64,000 bases of DNA from Thuidium tamariscinum (taxonomy: Eukaryota > Streptophyta > Bryopsida > Hypnales > Thuidiaceae): contig OX344753.2 of NCBI GenBank assembly GCA_947034885.2, positions 23,948,347 through 24,012,346 on the forward strand, written 5' to 3'. Shown here in pieces: positions 35,532 to 46,989 of the stretch. Made by a program: the position numbers and the translations under genes. The notes beneath the pieces were generated by a model that saw nothing but the letters and a program-made list of their open reading frames with translations, was not told the DNA's origin and searched no databases. Within the stretch, counting starts at the first letter, position 1, and each line of letters starts with the position of its first letter.

Positions 35532-36945
35532 GTAACCCATGAAGGTCTGAGGTTATTTTTCTGTCAAAAAACATTCTAAATTGTTATTTTTGCTGCATTT
35601 ATCTAAGAAAACAAAAAAATCTTTTTCTTACAATCAATTTGAACTTAGGATCTTGAATGTTACTTATTTGAGTTCATGTGGTAGAAAGTTCATGAAGTTT
35701 GATAAGACACATTGAAAGATATTAGCATTCAAAGTTGGAAAAAATAGTTTTTTTTATGACACTGATCTACATTTTCACATGAATTTGACCACCTTTTTTT
35801 TTGGCATCGTGGTCTTTGAATTATAAAAGAAATTGATTAAAGTATTGAATTGAAAGTTTAGGAAAAAATTACAAAAAAAACATGCTTGATTTTCATCCTT
35901 TAAAAAATTGTTGAATAAAAGTAGGTTCAAGATTGAAAGAAAAACTAAATATTTAACCCCTTAATGGTCAAGTGGCCATTTTTTGGTCACTATCCAAAAT
36001 TGACCACAATTTTTGGGCACAAAATAAATAAATATTTTTTCCAATTCCCCCCCCCCCCCCCCCCCCCCAAAAGATCACATTGCCTTTCAATATTTACATT
36101 CAAAACTAAGATTGCTAAAATTATAAAAAAATAATAAGAAAATTAGCACAAAATATTTATAGCTTGCCTAGTGTTGAAAAACTTACTATTTGGAGAACAT
36201 GTTGATATCCTCATTACTAGATCTTATGCATTTTTTTTACAAATTAATAGGAACCACACTTTTGACCAATAAAAATTCAAATGCAAAAGATAAGAATTGT
36301 ATTTTTGGTGAATTTTTGAAGTTATATCTTCAAAATCAATTTGAAGAGAATCTAAAAATAAATCTATAATTTTGACTATACATATACATTCTATTCTTTG
36401 TCCTTCACATTATCTTCTTTGATGCAAACTACCAAAAAATTATAGAACTTGTATTTTATAACCTATTTGTTTTTTGTTCAAAACCATGTGGCTTTTAGAG
36501 GTTAGTAGCTCTAAAATGGAATTGAAACACTATAATTCCAATGGTGAGATTGTTCTAGCAAGCAAACTTAAACCCATTTTTTTTTTAAATTGCAGAAATT
36601 CCAATCAAAGATGAATCCTATAAGTTAATTTTTTAAGAAGATGATCAAATTGATAAAAAAAAACAAGAGTGTTCATAGCTTTCATATCACTAACCCATAT
36701 AGTATGGATCAAATCTTTATATTAAGAGAAAAATATATTCTATAAGAAAAAAATAAATTTGATTTCAATTTTTTCAAGATTTTTTTTTTGCCTACTAAGT
36801 TGAAATTTGTTTTTTTTGTAGTATAAACTTTCTTCTTAGGTAGTAAATGAAATAAAAATCATATTTCTACAAAGTTAACAAGTTTTTTCTATCTTATGAG
36901 AAAGTTTTAAGAAGTTTCACCAAACATTGAGGTTATAGGGTCAAT
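35532..36945 (-). mobile_element. TTAA-family B repeat, copy B5, interrupted by C1
   Basis: Begins TAACCCATGAAGGTCTGAGG (the degenerate TTAACCCCTAAAGGACTGAG of copy B3) and follows the reverse family B sequence to about 36945, where the end is lost. A family C element (35953-36505) sits at a TTAA that occurs once in the other copies. Confidence 0.75.
35953..36505 (+). mobile_element. TTAA-family C repeat, copy C1 (553 bp) nested in B5
   Basis: Starts TTAACCCCTTAATGGTCAAG and ends GGCTTTTAGAGGTTAG. The target in family B reads AAATCATTAATAGCTTTAAG; here TTAA precedes the element and TTAG-TAGCT follows, a TTAA duplication with one change. A run of about 20 C at 36049-36068. The interior matches C2 at 57503-58346. 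Confidence 0.9.
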
Positions 36946-37288
36946 GGTTGCTATTATGTGAGTGTAGAAATGTGAGCCCATGAGCCCAAAAGACTACATA
37001 CCTATGATATAAGTATCTATATTATAGTAACCTTCTATATTAATAATGCATATATGCTATGAATACCTATATTTTAGGTGTTTATGTTATAAATACCTTC
37101 AATGGTTGCATAATACCTACTTATATATATGCTCAAGGTTCACATGCTCACACATTGATACACATACTAGCACCGTTGCTATAGGAACTTGCTTAAAATC
37201 CATTTCATTGCCCAAAGGGACAATGTACCTTTAGGGATTACATAAGCACATCTAAAATCTTCATTAATTACAAGTGACTTTGTAATTA
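36946..37288. other. Unclassified A/T-rich spacer
   Basis: Variants of ATATTATAG and ACCTATATT recur near 37010-37100, a loose A/T-rich pattern. No gene or terminal repeats were seen. Confidence 0.4.
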
Positions 37289-37402
37289 TTAATCCCTCAA
37301 GGTTTTCGAGTATGTTTTCATCAAAAGCATTCAAAAATTGCCAAATCTAATATAAGTACCAAATTTTAGAAAAAATCACATCTTAACTCATATAACTATG
37401 AG

Positions 37403-37735
37403 AAAAGATTTGAAGCCTTTAGAAGACTACAAGTTCCCCGATTGCAGAATTGTTGTGGGAACATTGAAAACGTTGCCATACAAGCAATTTGATGTAGTTG
37501 AGCAAGTGCCACATCAAATAATATTAATTAATAAGATTTTTTTTAATTAATTGATAATTTTTATTAAAAAATTGTATTTAAAGAAAATTATTTTTTGATT
37601 TCTTAATACAATCTGAAAAATTTTAAATTTTTTTCAAGAGGAAATCAAATATTTAGACTAGCAGTGGTTGGTTTGTAACATTAGGAACAACTTGAAGGAA
37701 TAACTATTAAATAGTCTTTTAGAGGCTCAAAATCT
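37403..37735. mobile_element. Fold-back miniature element (family E) inside A4
   Basis: GATTTGAAGCCTTTAGAAGA at the left is complementary, with a few changes, to TCTTTTAGAGGCTCAAAATC at the right. The core carries GATGTAG and GTGCCACATCA words and A/T-only sequence. Edges are approximate. Confidence 0.75.
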
Positions 37736-38018
37736 CCTCTAATGTGTAGAATTTTCTAATATGCTTATTTGAGAAGATGTGACAAAAATTTCAAAAATTT
37801 CCACTGTGTAGATTGCAACTGAATACTAGCATTTGAATCGACAAAAAAAGTTTCTAGTCCTACAAAAAAATGGATAGCTTCATTTTACAAGCTCACATTT
37901 TGTATGAAAAAGTGTCCCAAATGGTTATTCTTCTTTGAATTAATTTTGAGGGCAAATTGGTTACATGCTTGAAAAAATTCAAATCATTTGGAATTGTATA
38001 ACTTATAGAAAAAAAATA

Positions 38019-38587
38019 CTCCTTCTATCCCACTATAAGCTTCTAAATCAAGCAAAATTTGTGTTCCACTAAAATGCTTCTTTCTGTGATTTTGATTGTT
38101 TAGTGAATGTTGTGCTAAATGACCTCGTAGGAGCAAGTAAAACAATCTAAGAGCATGTCATTGGCCGTGCAAGCTTGGCCTGAAATGGTAATATGAGGCA
38201 TCTGGTACTAATTGCTTCTTCAAATAGTAGTGTTCACAATTTCTTTAGTGACTACTTTGGTGCTATTAAAATTCATCATAAAGTAGGCTATTTTTTTAAA
38301 CTTTTGTAACTTAGATTGGGAACATGTTATTAGAATCTTATTGTATCCACCACCCTTTAAATCATCTAAAATGATAGAGTTTGCAACAATTATAAAATAT
38401 GTCAAATTTTGTACTTTTAACTTGAATTTTGGGTGCCTAAACGATAGTGCCTAAGCTTCTAATTTTGCATAGATCTAAGGAATGGGTTATTCATTCTTGA
38501 ATGCATGTATTTTTGTCACTTTCATTAAAATCATAGTTGATTTCTTAAGGGGAAGAACTTTGGAAGCTTTTAGTGGGACAAAGGGAG
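38019..38587. mobile_element. Stowaway-like (Tc1/mariner) element, 569 bp, inside A4
   Basis: Begins CTCCTTCTATCCCACTATAA and ends TTTTAGTGGGACAAAGGGAG, the CTCCCTCYRTYCC termini of plant Stowaway elements. Flanked by TA at 38017-38018 and 38588-38589. The family A sequence is continuous once it is removed. No transposase; the interior is A/T-rich. Confidence 0.92.
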
Positions 38588-39312
38588 TAGTAGGTAAAAA
38601 GAAGTAGAAAATAATTCAAAATTTTTGAAAATTTAGTTATGGAGTTGAAAAGTGCCAATTCAAATGGTTTTTCTATTGTAATAAAAATACATTCTATGAT
38701 TTTTTTTCCCAAAAATATTAAAAATTGAGTTAAATAAAGGACTTCACAGTGTTTTTTAGAGTAGATAAACCATTACTACCTGCAAACCAAAACTCCTCAT
38801 AACTTTCATCTCATCAATCAAATGGAATGATTTAAAGCTTTCCGTGTAATTATATAGAAATATAGAAAACCAATTTTAAATATTTGTTTCTTAAAAGAGT
38901 TTTTTTTCAAAAAAAACTTGAGCTACCTAAAGATAAATGGAGTTTACATATTATGCAATAACGTTTTAACCATGTAGTCAAAGAAAAATCTCATTTCTTA
39001 GTAAGTTATCCAAATTTGCTATATTGTTAAAAATCATTGTTTGGTCCTTTAGGGATTAAATATAAATTAATTCATTGGATCTTATTTATGAAGTTCAAAG
39101 TATTGTACAAAGAATACTCGTTAGAGTCATATAAACTCATGAACTCATGATAAGGCGTTCACACATACTCACAAGTGAATCAAGTGGTGACTTCACCAAC
39201 AAATATCTTCACTATTTTGCATTTACACATACTCATAAGTGAAGGTATTTTTTTTTATAGGTGTAGGCTCTACTTTACATGTTGAGGTGACATGGTAATA
39301 ATGTGGCCATAT

Positions 39313-39439
39313 GGGTTATTGTAGAAATTGATAAATTCCAAAAACTTTGTCTTTTACCTCTACTTTTAGAAACTTTTGTGGCTTTCAATTGATTATCATA
39401 ATCAACTTTGTTACATTGATCACCAATCAAGTATAAGGT
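39313..39439. repeat. 127-bp direct repeat, left copy, at the Ty3 boundary
   Basis: Identical by eye over 127 bases to 44671-44797. It directly precedes gag-derived sequence, with no LTR or primer site between. The long open frame starts inside it at a TTG, with an in-frame TAG at 39367, so this part of the frame is not element protein. Confidence 0.95.
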
Positions 39440-40650
39440 CAATTTTGTCTGAGAGTGTTGTAGAAGCAATACACATAGCTGTTGCTAATGCTTTAAGAGT
39501 AGAAAGAGAGGCTAGAGGTGGTATTAGCAATTCAAGGAGAGGAAGATCAAAATCTCTAACTTCAAGGAGGAGTGGGCGTGGGAGGTCTAAATCCCCATCT
39601 TCAAGAAGGAGGAGCCGAAGTGAGAGATCAAGATCTAGAAGAAGGAGCCGTCAACCACATAGGAGAAGTTCTCCTTCACCCTCTTCTTCTAATTCATCAT
39701 CATCATCTTCTGATGACCATGTTTCCCTAAGTCCACCGTCTAGTTATCATCGTAAGTCTCTATCTCGTGAGCGACGATATAAAGAGAAGCAATCATATGT
39801 TGATGTCATGAGTGATGTTAAAAACCTTGCTTATCGACCTAGTTTTGGAGGACGGAACGTTAAGCCTGAAGAGGTAAATTCTTTTGTATCTATTGTTGAA
39901 GATCTTTTCATTAGTAGATATACAGAAAAAGACAAGATCAAGGCGGCTGTTGTTCTTTTAAAGGACAAGGCTCGTGTTTGGTTTGACACGTTGAAGAAAG
40001 ATCGTGAGAACCGGGGTTTGGGTCGTATTGAAACCTGGAAGTTATTTAAGGAATTGTTTCTTCAACAATTTCTCCCAGGGAATTTCAACTCATCTATGCG
40101 TCAAAACATGTATAGGCTTAGACAGGGTAGCATGTCTGTTACCGATTTTAAGTTAAAGTTTGATGAACATGTGGCATATTTTCCTTCTTGGACGGAGAAT
40201 GATAGGGTTGAGTTTTTTGTTGAACACTTGAGGGAGTCTATCAAATGCAAGGTCAATCCTTATACTCCTAGTTCCTTGAGTGAAGCTTTTCGCTTAGCCC
40301 TTAATTTTGAATTGGAAGGGGGTCTTGATCGTTTTGGTAAGAGGTCAGTTGGAACTAGTTTCCAAAACCAAACGTCTAAATTTTCAAAGTCGGATAGGTT
40401 TTCTAAGATTACACAACATGGAAAAAAGGGTTTCAATGCTTCCCGGCTAAGTGACACAGAGATTGAGGAGCACCGTCAGAAGAATCTATGTTTCAATTGC
40501 CATCAACCGGGACATAAAAAATGGCAATGCCCAAAAAATAAGCGACATGCGGCTGCTATGGAAGTAGATGCAGGGGAAGAAGACGTACAAAATGAAGATA
40601 ATGAAACAATTCAGGTCTCTACAGCTGTGATGAATATGGAGGTGGAGCGG
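39440..40650 (+). pseudogene. gag: Ty3/gypsy gag with Arg/Ser-rich N-terminus and zinc knuckle
   Basis: The capsid-forming gag of the element, lacking its native start. The upstream frame is open only from a TTG in the flanking repeat, and the first in-frame ATG lies well inside. From about 39520 to 39720 the protein is dominated by Arg and Ser ([14 protein letters not shown]) followed by a poly-Ser tract and SSDD, resembling RS domains of splicing proteins. The gag core follows from about 39780 to 40320 ([28 protein letters not shown]). A CCHC zinc knuckle, [14 protein letters not shown], is at about 40489-40530, and an acidic segment closes the domain. Frame intact within this part. Confidence 0.92.
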
Positions 40651-42633
40651 GAATCAACAGTGGTTCAAATTAAGGGTTTTGTAAACTCTTCCTTTTCTTC
40701 CATGATTTTGATTGATTTTGGATCAACACATAACATGATATCAACCAATTTTGCAAAAAAATTAGGACTTCCTCTAGTCCCTACTAAGCATTGTTCGGTG
40801 TTGTTGCCCAATAATCAATCTAGCTCAATTGATCACCGATTAATCAATGTTCCTATTAGCATCCAAGGAGTACATACCACTACGGATTTTGAGGTTTGGA
40901 ATGGAGCCCGGTATGATGTCATATTGGGAATGGCGTGGTTACGAGAAGTGGATGTATGGATTGCTTGCAAAGAGGGGGCAGTCCATGGAAAACTCCAAAA
41001 TGGTAAAGCATTTTGCATAAAAGGTAAGAGGTCCGTACCAAATACTCCTTTGCTTTCTCATGTACAAATGAAAAGGTCAATTAGAAAATGTAATGAAGTA
41101 TTTTTGGTTTATTTGAATGGAGTCCAAATGAATGAAGTCAAAGGAGGCAATGTTGATAATATGGATGTTAAGGTATTTTTGGACAAATTTAAGGATGTAT
41201 TTTCTGATGACCTCAAGGACTTACCCCCTAAAAGAGAAGTTGATCATGCAATAGACTTAGTAGCTGATGCAGCTCCTATTGCTAGGGCACCCTATCGTCA
41301 TTCCCTTGCTCAACAAAGTGAATTAGAAAATCAATTGAATGATTTGTTGAGCAAGGGATACATTAGACCTAGTAAGTCTCCTTGGGGTGCACCTGTTCTT
41401 TTTGTTAAAAAGAAAGATGGATCTTTAAGGTTGTGTGTTGATTATCGTGGATTAAACAAACTAACTATTAAGAATAAATATCCTTTACCTCGGGTGGATG
41501 ATTTATTTGATCATCTACATGGGTCAAAGATATTTTCAAAGATAGATTTAAAAAGCGGATATAATCAAATTCGAATAAAAGAAGTTGACATTGAAAAAAC
41601 TGGATTTCGATCAAGATTGGGTCATTATGAATATGTTGTCATGCCTTTTGGATTAACAAATGCTCCAGCTACATTTATGACCTTGATGAATTCTTTATTT
41701 ATGAAACATTTGGGTAAATTTGTGCTTATTTTTATGGATGACATTTTGATATTTTCCAAAACTATGGAAGAACACCAAGATCATCTTCAACAAGTATTTG
41801 AGATTCTAAGATCTAATCAACTTTTTGCTAAACTTAGTAAGTGTGACTTTTTTTCAACTTGTGTTGAATTTCTTGGACATTTGATTTCGGATGAGGGTAT
41901 TTTGGTTGATCCAAAGAGAATAAAAACAGTTGCTGACTGGACTGTACCTAAGGATAAAATTGATGTAAGAAGTTTCTTAGGTCTAACTAGCTATTATCGA
42001 AGATTTGTAAAGGGATTTTCTAAGATTGCTGCTCCTATGACTGTTCTTTTGAGAGGGAAGTCGGAATCTATTACATGGACTAATGAATGTGAAGTAAGTT
42101 TTTTAGCTTTAAAGACAGCTTTGACTCAAGCACCAGTCTTGACTATTATTGATCCTATGAAGGGAAAGATAATCTTATGTACTGATGCAAGCGATTTAGC
42201 CATAGGGTCAGTATTAATGCAAGACAAGCAGGTAATTGCTTATGAATCTCGTAAGTTAAGTCCAGCAGAGTTGAATTATCCAATTCATGAGAAAGAATTG
42301 CTTGCTATCATTCATTCTTTGAAGGTTTGGAGACATTATTTATTAGGAGTCAAGTTTAAAATTGAAACTGACCATCAATCTTTAAGGTACTTGTCAACTC
42401 AACCTAATTTGAGTAGAAGACAATGTAGATGGATGGAATTGTTGCAAGAGTTTGATTTTGATATTGAGTATGTAAAAGGTAAAGAAAATGTGGTGGCTGA
42501 TATTCTATCTAGACGACCATTGGCAAATGCAATCTCATGTATCAAAAATTCGTTGATAGATGAGATTAAAGATCATTATGTCAATGATAATGTTTTAAGA
42601 TTTCCGTACGAAAGTCTTGAAAAAGGAGCTTGA
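40651..42633 (+). pseudogene. pol: Ty3/gypsy protease, reverse transcriptase and RNase H
   Basis: Same frame as gag. The aspartic protease motif reads [11 protein letters not shown] (Asp codon 40714): the usual D-S/T-G is D-F-G, which probably abolishes activity. The RT is well preserved: [51 protein letters not shown] and the catalytic FMDD (41731-41742). RNase H has [14 protein letters not shown] (42181 on), HEKELLAI and [13 protein letters not shown] at 42631-42633 interrupts the frame, and the same frame continues beyond it into integrase. Confidence 0.95.
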
Positions 42634-44013
42634 ACAAGTGAGGAGATAGAGAAATTTAAGTCCTATGAATTGAAAGATCATGTTTTGTATTATAATTCAA
42701 GAGTTTGTATTCCCAATTTTGGGGAGTATAGACTCAACATTATGCATGAGTGTCACGATATTCCTATAGCAAGCCATCCAGGTTTTCAAAAAACTTATAT
42801 GGCAATTAAACGTCATTATTATTGGCAAGGAATGAAGAGTGACATTAAAAATTATGTTGAAAGATGTTTGAAGTATCAAGTCTCGAAGATAGAACAAGTT
42901 AAGAATCCAGGATTATTACAACCACTTGGGATTCCTAACTTGAAATTTGAGTCGATAAGTATGGACTTTATTGTTGGACTTCCTAAAACTCAAGCTGGAT
43001 TTGATAGTATCTTCGTTGTTGTTGATCGATTAACAAAGATAGCTCATTTTATTCCCACGGTCTCAACCGTAACTGCTTCTGGGGTAGCTGAGTTATTTAT
43101 GAGAAATGTTTTTAAATTTCATGGAATGCCAAGTGAAATTATAAGTGATAGAGATCGAAAGTTTGTAAGTGAATTTTGGACCACACTCTTTAAGATGTGT
43201 GGTACCAAAATTAAAATGAGTACCGCTTATCACCCTGAGACTGATGGTCAAACTGAACGGACGAATAGAACATTGGAGGATATGCTCAGGATGTATGTTG
43301 GAAAGAAGCAACATTCTTGGATAAAGTGGTTGTATTTGGTGGAGTTTGCCTATAATGAAAAACTTAATAGTACTATTGGTGTAAGTCCATTCTTTGCATT
43401 GTATGGACAAGAGTGTAGGACTCCAATTTCACTTTCAACTCCTAATTCAAGGTTTGAAAGTATTAATCAAATGATTAGGGAAATGAATGAGGTAATTGAG
43501 TCTGTGAAAGTCAGTATGAAGAGTTCTCAAGAGCGAGCTAAACATTATGCTGATCAGAAGAGAAGTTTTCATGAATTTGAGGTAGGAGACAAAGTCTTTT
43601 TGAAAGTCACACCTCAAAGGTCTGGATTGAAGTTAGGAAAATCCAAGAAGTTGTCCCCTCGATTTTGTGGTCCTTTTGAAATTACTAAAAGAATAGGACC
43701 AGTTGCTTATGAGTTGAGATTGCCAATTGATTGGAAAATTCACAATGTGTTTCATGTAAGTCTCCTAAGAAAGTATGTGTCAGATCCTACTCATGTATTA
43801 TCTGACCTTCCAAATGCTGCAATTGAGGGTGCATTGTTGGCTTAACCTGAGAGGATTTTGAAGGTTGATACTCAACATTTAAGGAATCGATCTTTCCAAC
43901 GATTTTTAATAAAGTGGAAAGATTATCCTGAAGATGAAGCCTCTTGGGAAAGGGAAGTGGATTTTAGAGCAAATTATCCTAACTTTGTCATTGCGGACAA
44001 TGACTTGTTTTAA
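42634..44013 (+). pseudogene. pol: Ty3/gypsy integrase and chromodomain
   Basis: The frame continues past the TGA at 42631 through the integrase zinc region (HECHDIPIASHPGFQKT ... CLKYQ, where the second Cys of the usual CxxC is Tyr), then the catalytic core with D at 42964 (SMDFIVGLP), D at 43147 (ISDRDRKF) and E at 43255 (DGQTERTNRT), the D-35-E spacing. A GPY/F-like tail (PRFCGPFEITKRIGPVAYEL) and VFHVSLLRKY follow. An in-frame TAA at 43843-43845 precedes a chromodomain (FLIKWKDYPEDEASWE) ending at TAA 44011-44013. Chromodomains direct integration toward chromatin marks. The two stops are the only frame breaks seen. Confidence 0.95.
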
Positions 44014-44022
44014 GGGGGAGAA
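44012..44022 (+). other. Ty3/gypsy polypurine tract
   Basis: AAGGGGGAGAA overlaps the stop codon and lies directly against the LTR start TGTATAAGG. Position and composition are classical. Confidence 0.85.
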
Positions 44023-44670
44023 TGTATAAGGTACCTTGAAGGGTATGTGGATGGATGTTGGATGAAGGACTAACCATATTTTGTATGGCTAGTGTGTAAG
44101 CACAAAGGTAAATATTACATTGCAGACGTGTGCAATGGAGTAGAACAACTCCAACTGGAATGAATCAGTGGCTTAGATAATCCAAAGGAGCACTGGGATG
44201 GACCGGTGGCTCGGATGAGTCTAAGGGAGCACGGGAGTGAATAGGTGGCTTGAATAATTCAAGGGAGCACTGAGTGAATCGGTGGCTTGGATGAGTTCAA
44301 GGGAGCACTGAAGTAAACCGGTGGCTTGGATAATTCAAGGGAGCATTGGGGTGGACCGGTGGCTTGGATGAGTTCAAGGGAGCACTGGATACGGACAAGT
44401 GGATTATACTAAGAGTTGTGTGGTCCATAGATAAAGATGGAAGCTTCTAAAGACTATCTATGCATAGTTAAGATTAGAAGGAATCAAGTAAAGATAATAA
44501 AGTAAAAGAGTGATTGGAGTTCCACTAGAGTTCATCTTGTTGGAACTCATAGTCCTAAAGACTATAAGATGTAAAGCTCGGGGGTGAGGAAAGGACTTGC
44601 TTGTTAGGTTCTCTTCTATGGTTGGGTGGTTGAGTTTATAGATTAAATATATTCGGCAAGGTTCGTAACA
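44023..44670 (+). repeat. Ty3/gypsy 3' LTR (648 bp)
   Basis: Begins TGTATAAGGTACC right after the purine tract and ends GGTTCGTAACA, so TGT...ACA termini. It contains an internal array of six units of about 38 bp (44161-44390). The alternative that the LTR extends to 44797 is less likely, because that end lacks CA and no primer site follows the left copy of the repeat. Confidence 0.85.
44161..44390. repeat. Six-unit tandem array (about 38 bp) inside the LTR
   Basis: Units share CGGTGGCTTGGAT and TTCAAGGGAGCACTG. Variants ending ATAATTCAAGGG and ATGAGTTCAAGGG alternate, giving a 76-bp higher-order period. It lies in the U3 part, where arrays of this kind often hold enhancer-like sites; a function here is inference. 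Confidence 0.85.
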
Positions 44671-44797
44671 GGGTTATTGTAGAAATTGATAAATTCCAAA
44701 AACTTTGTCTTTTACCTCTACTTTTAGAAACTTTTGTGGCTTTCAATTGATTATCATAATCAACTTTGTTACATTGATCACCAATCAAGTATAAGGT
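44671..44797. repeat. 127-bp direct repeat, right copy, after the LTR
   Basis: Starts GGGTTATTGTAGAAATTG directly after the LTR terminal CA and ends ATAAGGT. Identical by eye to 39313-39439. Best read as duplicated target DNA rather than element sequence. Confidence 0.95.
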
Positions 44798-46989
44798 GAA
44801 TAAAACTCCCATTTAAGAGTAAGAAATTGATTTTGAGAGATTTGACTTCTTGAAATATTTTTTAGTAAGTTTTCCTTGGAAGACAAGTTAATCATTGAAA
44901 ATCCAAGTTGTTTCATATATTTGAGCTTCGTGGAATTAGAGCTACTTTCCACCAAGGGCTAGACCAATTTTTTTAAAAATTTGATTGTACAAAATTTCAG
45001 TACCTTTTAGGCCACTCTCAACTACTTATTAGAATAAGGTTATAATGGGGGTCAATTCTTCCATATGTGAAGACCTTGAAGCCAACATTATGTAGGGGTT
45101 AATTTTTAAAAAAGGTGAAAATTAGGAGTAGTTACCTAATTGGAGATAATGAATCATATATGATTGCTAGTAAATAATTTTGTATAGAAGTATGCATTTG
45201 AAATTTTTTTTCATTACATTATTAAATTGTTTTTGTTAGATCTTAAACCCCAAATGCCCCAAATTGCTATGTTGTCAAAAACTATTTTTTTTTTCCATTT
45301 AGGGATTAAAAAATATTCAATTGCTAACAATTCTACAAAGTTTCATCACAATTCAATGATGAATTGAAATAGTATCAAGATTAAATGTTAAGTGCTCCAA
45401 TGTCCATAATTTGGATGATGAATGAGAGGCATGTAAGGCCAAAAATTCACAAAGGAAGTTTGAAAATGTCCGAGAAAATGTCCCTCCCAACTCCTCTTTG
45501 AATTTTGTCCATATATTTTTAATAGAGTTTTGATGTCTAAAAAGTATTTTCAAAGATGAAATTTAGATTGACTTTCTATTTTTTAATATTTCAAAGTATT
45601 TTGGAAAAAGTTATTCTACTATAATTGAATGAGGTTTCAAATTCTACATTGAATACAATATTGTTCCTACTTTTGACTTAACTAGGTACGAGTAGTTGAA
45701 CTTCTACTAATCCTTATTTATATATATACTGCATGGGTTATTTTACCTCCCATCACCCCACTTGTATAAAGAGATTGTCTATACATCTTCATTCATTTCC
45801 ATCAAAAGTGACTTTCAAATCTATATAAGCTGGTTGCCAAATAATTTCAATGTCATTGATTTTAATGTTGAATTTTGAGGAAATAATATTTTAAAGGGTC
45901 AAAGTTCATTTTTGAACTTTAATTAATTATTTGACAAAAATGTGTTGAAGGTGACCTCTAGCTATGATATACTTATGATAATATATTTTTGATATGCTAT
46001 AATATACTTATGACAAGCTTGAAATCCACCATGCAATAAAAAATGATGAACTCCAACCTTGACTTAGGTTGGCTTAAATAAAGAGTTTGTTCATTTTGGG
46101 CCCCATGAAAAGTTTCAAGAGTGAGCTCAAGAGACAATTGCAAATGACACCAAAACTACATATTCTAATTTACAAAGACTCAATACTACCAAATGAAGAA
46201 TATAATATTTTTATATTAAAAAATGAAAATGGTTAGAGAAAATTATGCATGATGCAAATAAGTATGCATATTTACATTTAAAATATAAACAAAGTATTTG
46301 AATGTCAAAATGTTTAACATGCTGAAAAAGTGGAATAGAAGTTTGGTTTGTGTGAATATGTTATGTATGGTATGAGTTATTTGCAGGTGGACTAAATTAC
46401 TTCATTAACAATTTAGGTTAAAGTAGTGTAGATGTTATTTGAATAAGTGCCTAAGTGGTATAGTTTTGTTTTTAATCTCTAATAGTCCCAAAGTCACCTT
46501 AGGAGACACTTAGTATATCAAATAGCTCATAAGATTTCAATTTCTTATGAAATTAGGAAATTACATTAGCTCTGTAGGAATGTTATTTTCTTTTCAATTG
46601 GTAATAGGGAGTAGAAGGCATGCCATCCTAGGTACAAAAAACAATGAATTTGAGCATTTGGTATCAAATAATATTACAATTTTCTTAAATTAATTAATTC
46701 TTATAGAATATATTTTTGTCTATATAATAAGAGGCTTTCATTCATTTCAATTGACAAGTGCAGTGAAAGTTTTATAAATTCTTGTTTTGAAGGTAATCAT
46801 ATCACCTTCTTTGAATAATTAACATATTAGATTTGATTTTTAGCTCAGCTTTCACAATTTGAAGAGGTGAATTGCAAATGAATGTATAAATATAAATATA
46901 AAGATCTTAATAGAAATATAAAGGAAAAAATGAATTACAAATGAATGTAATATATACAAATTCATTAGAAGCATGTTTTTTGCAACTCC
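44798..46989. other. A/T-rich unclassified DNA with repeat fragments
   Basis: About 45240-45308 resembles one end of family A (GCTATGTTGTCAAAAACT ... TTTAGGGATTAA). About 45330-45690 resembles half of the fold-back seen at 50261-50610 (TTTTGTCCATA ... TGAGGTTTCAAA). Nothing recognisable in 45700-46989. Confidence 0.45.

Larger units (their letters stand above)
37289..39059 (+). mobile_element. TTAA-family A repeat, copy A4, with two later insertions
   Basis: Starts TTAATCCCTCAAGG and ends GGTCCTTTAGGGATTAA. Family A sequence is interrupted by a family E fold-back (about 37403-37735) and by a Stowaway-like element (38019-38587). Without them it is colinear with copies A6 and A7. Confidence 0.85.
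39440..44670 (+). mobile_element. Ty3/gypsy chromovirus, 5'-truncated, single 3' LTR
   Basis: Gag, protease, RT, RNase H, integrase and chromodomain in Ty3/gypsy order, then a purine tract and a canonical TG...CA LTR (44023-44670). There is no 5' LTR, no primer site and no natural gag start: the element begins inside gag. This is the product expected from an incomplete minus-strand cDNA. It is bracketed by an identical 127-bp direct repeat, where a Ty3 integrase would normally leave about 5 bp. The reading frame is nearly intact (two in-frame stops). Confidence 0.93.

Noticed and set aside
36049..36068. Run of about 20 C, and a shorter one at 16185-16198
   Set aside because: Simple homopolymers inside TTAA-family copies; length is prone to sequencing error and no function is implied.
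44671..44797. The 127-bp repeat as the end of a longer LTR
   Set aside because: The LTR already has a clean TG...CA ending at 44670, the repeat does not end in CA, and no primer site follows its left copy. Kept only as a minor alternative.
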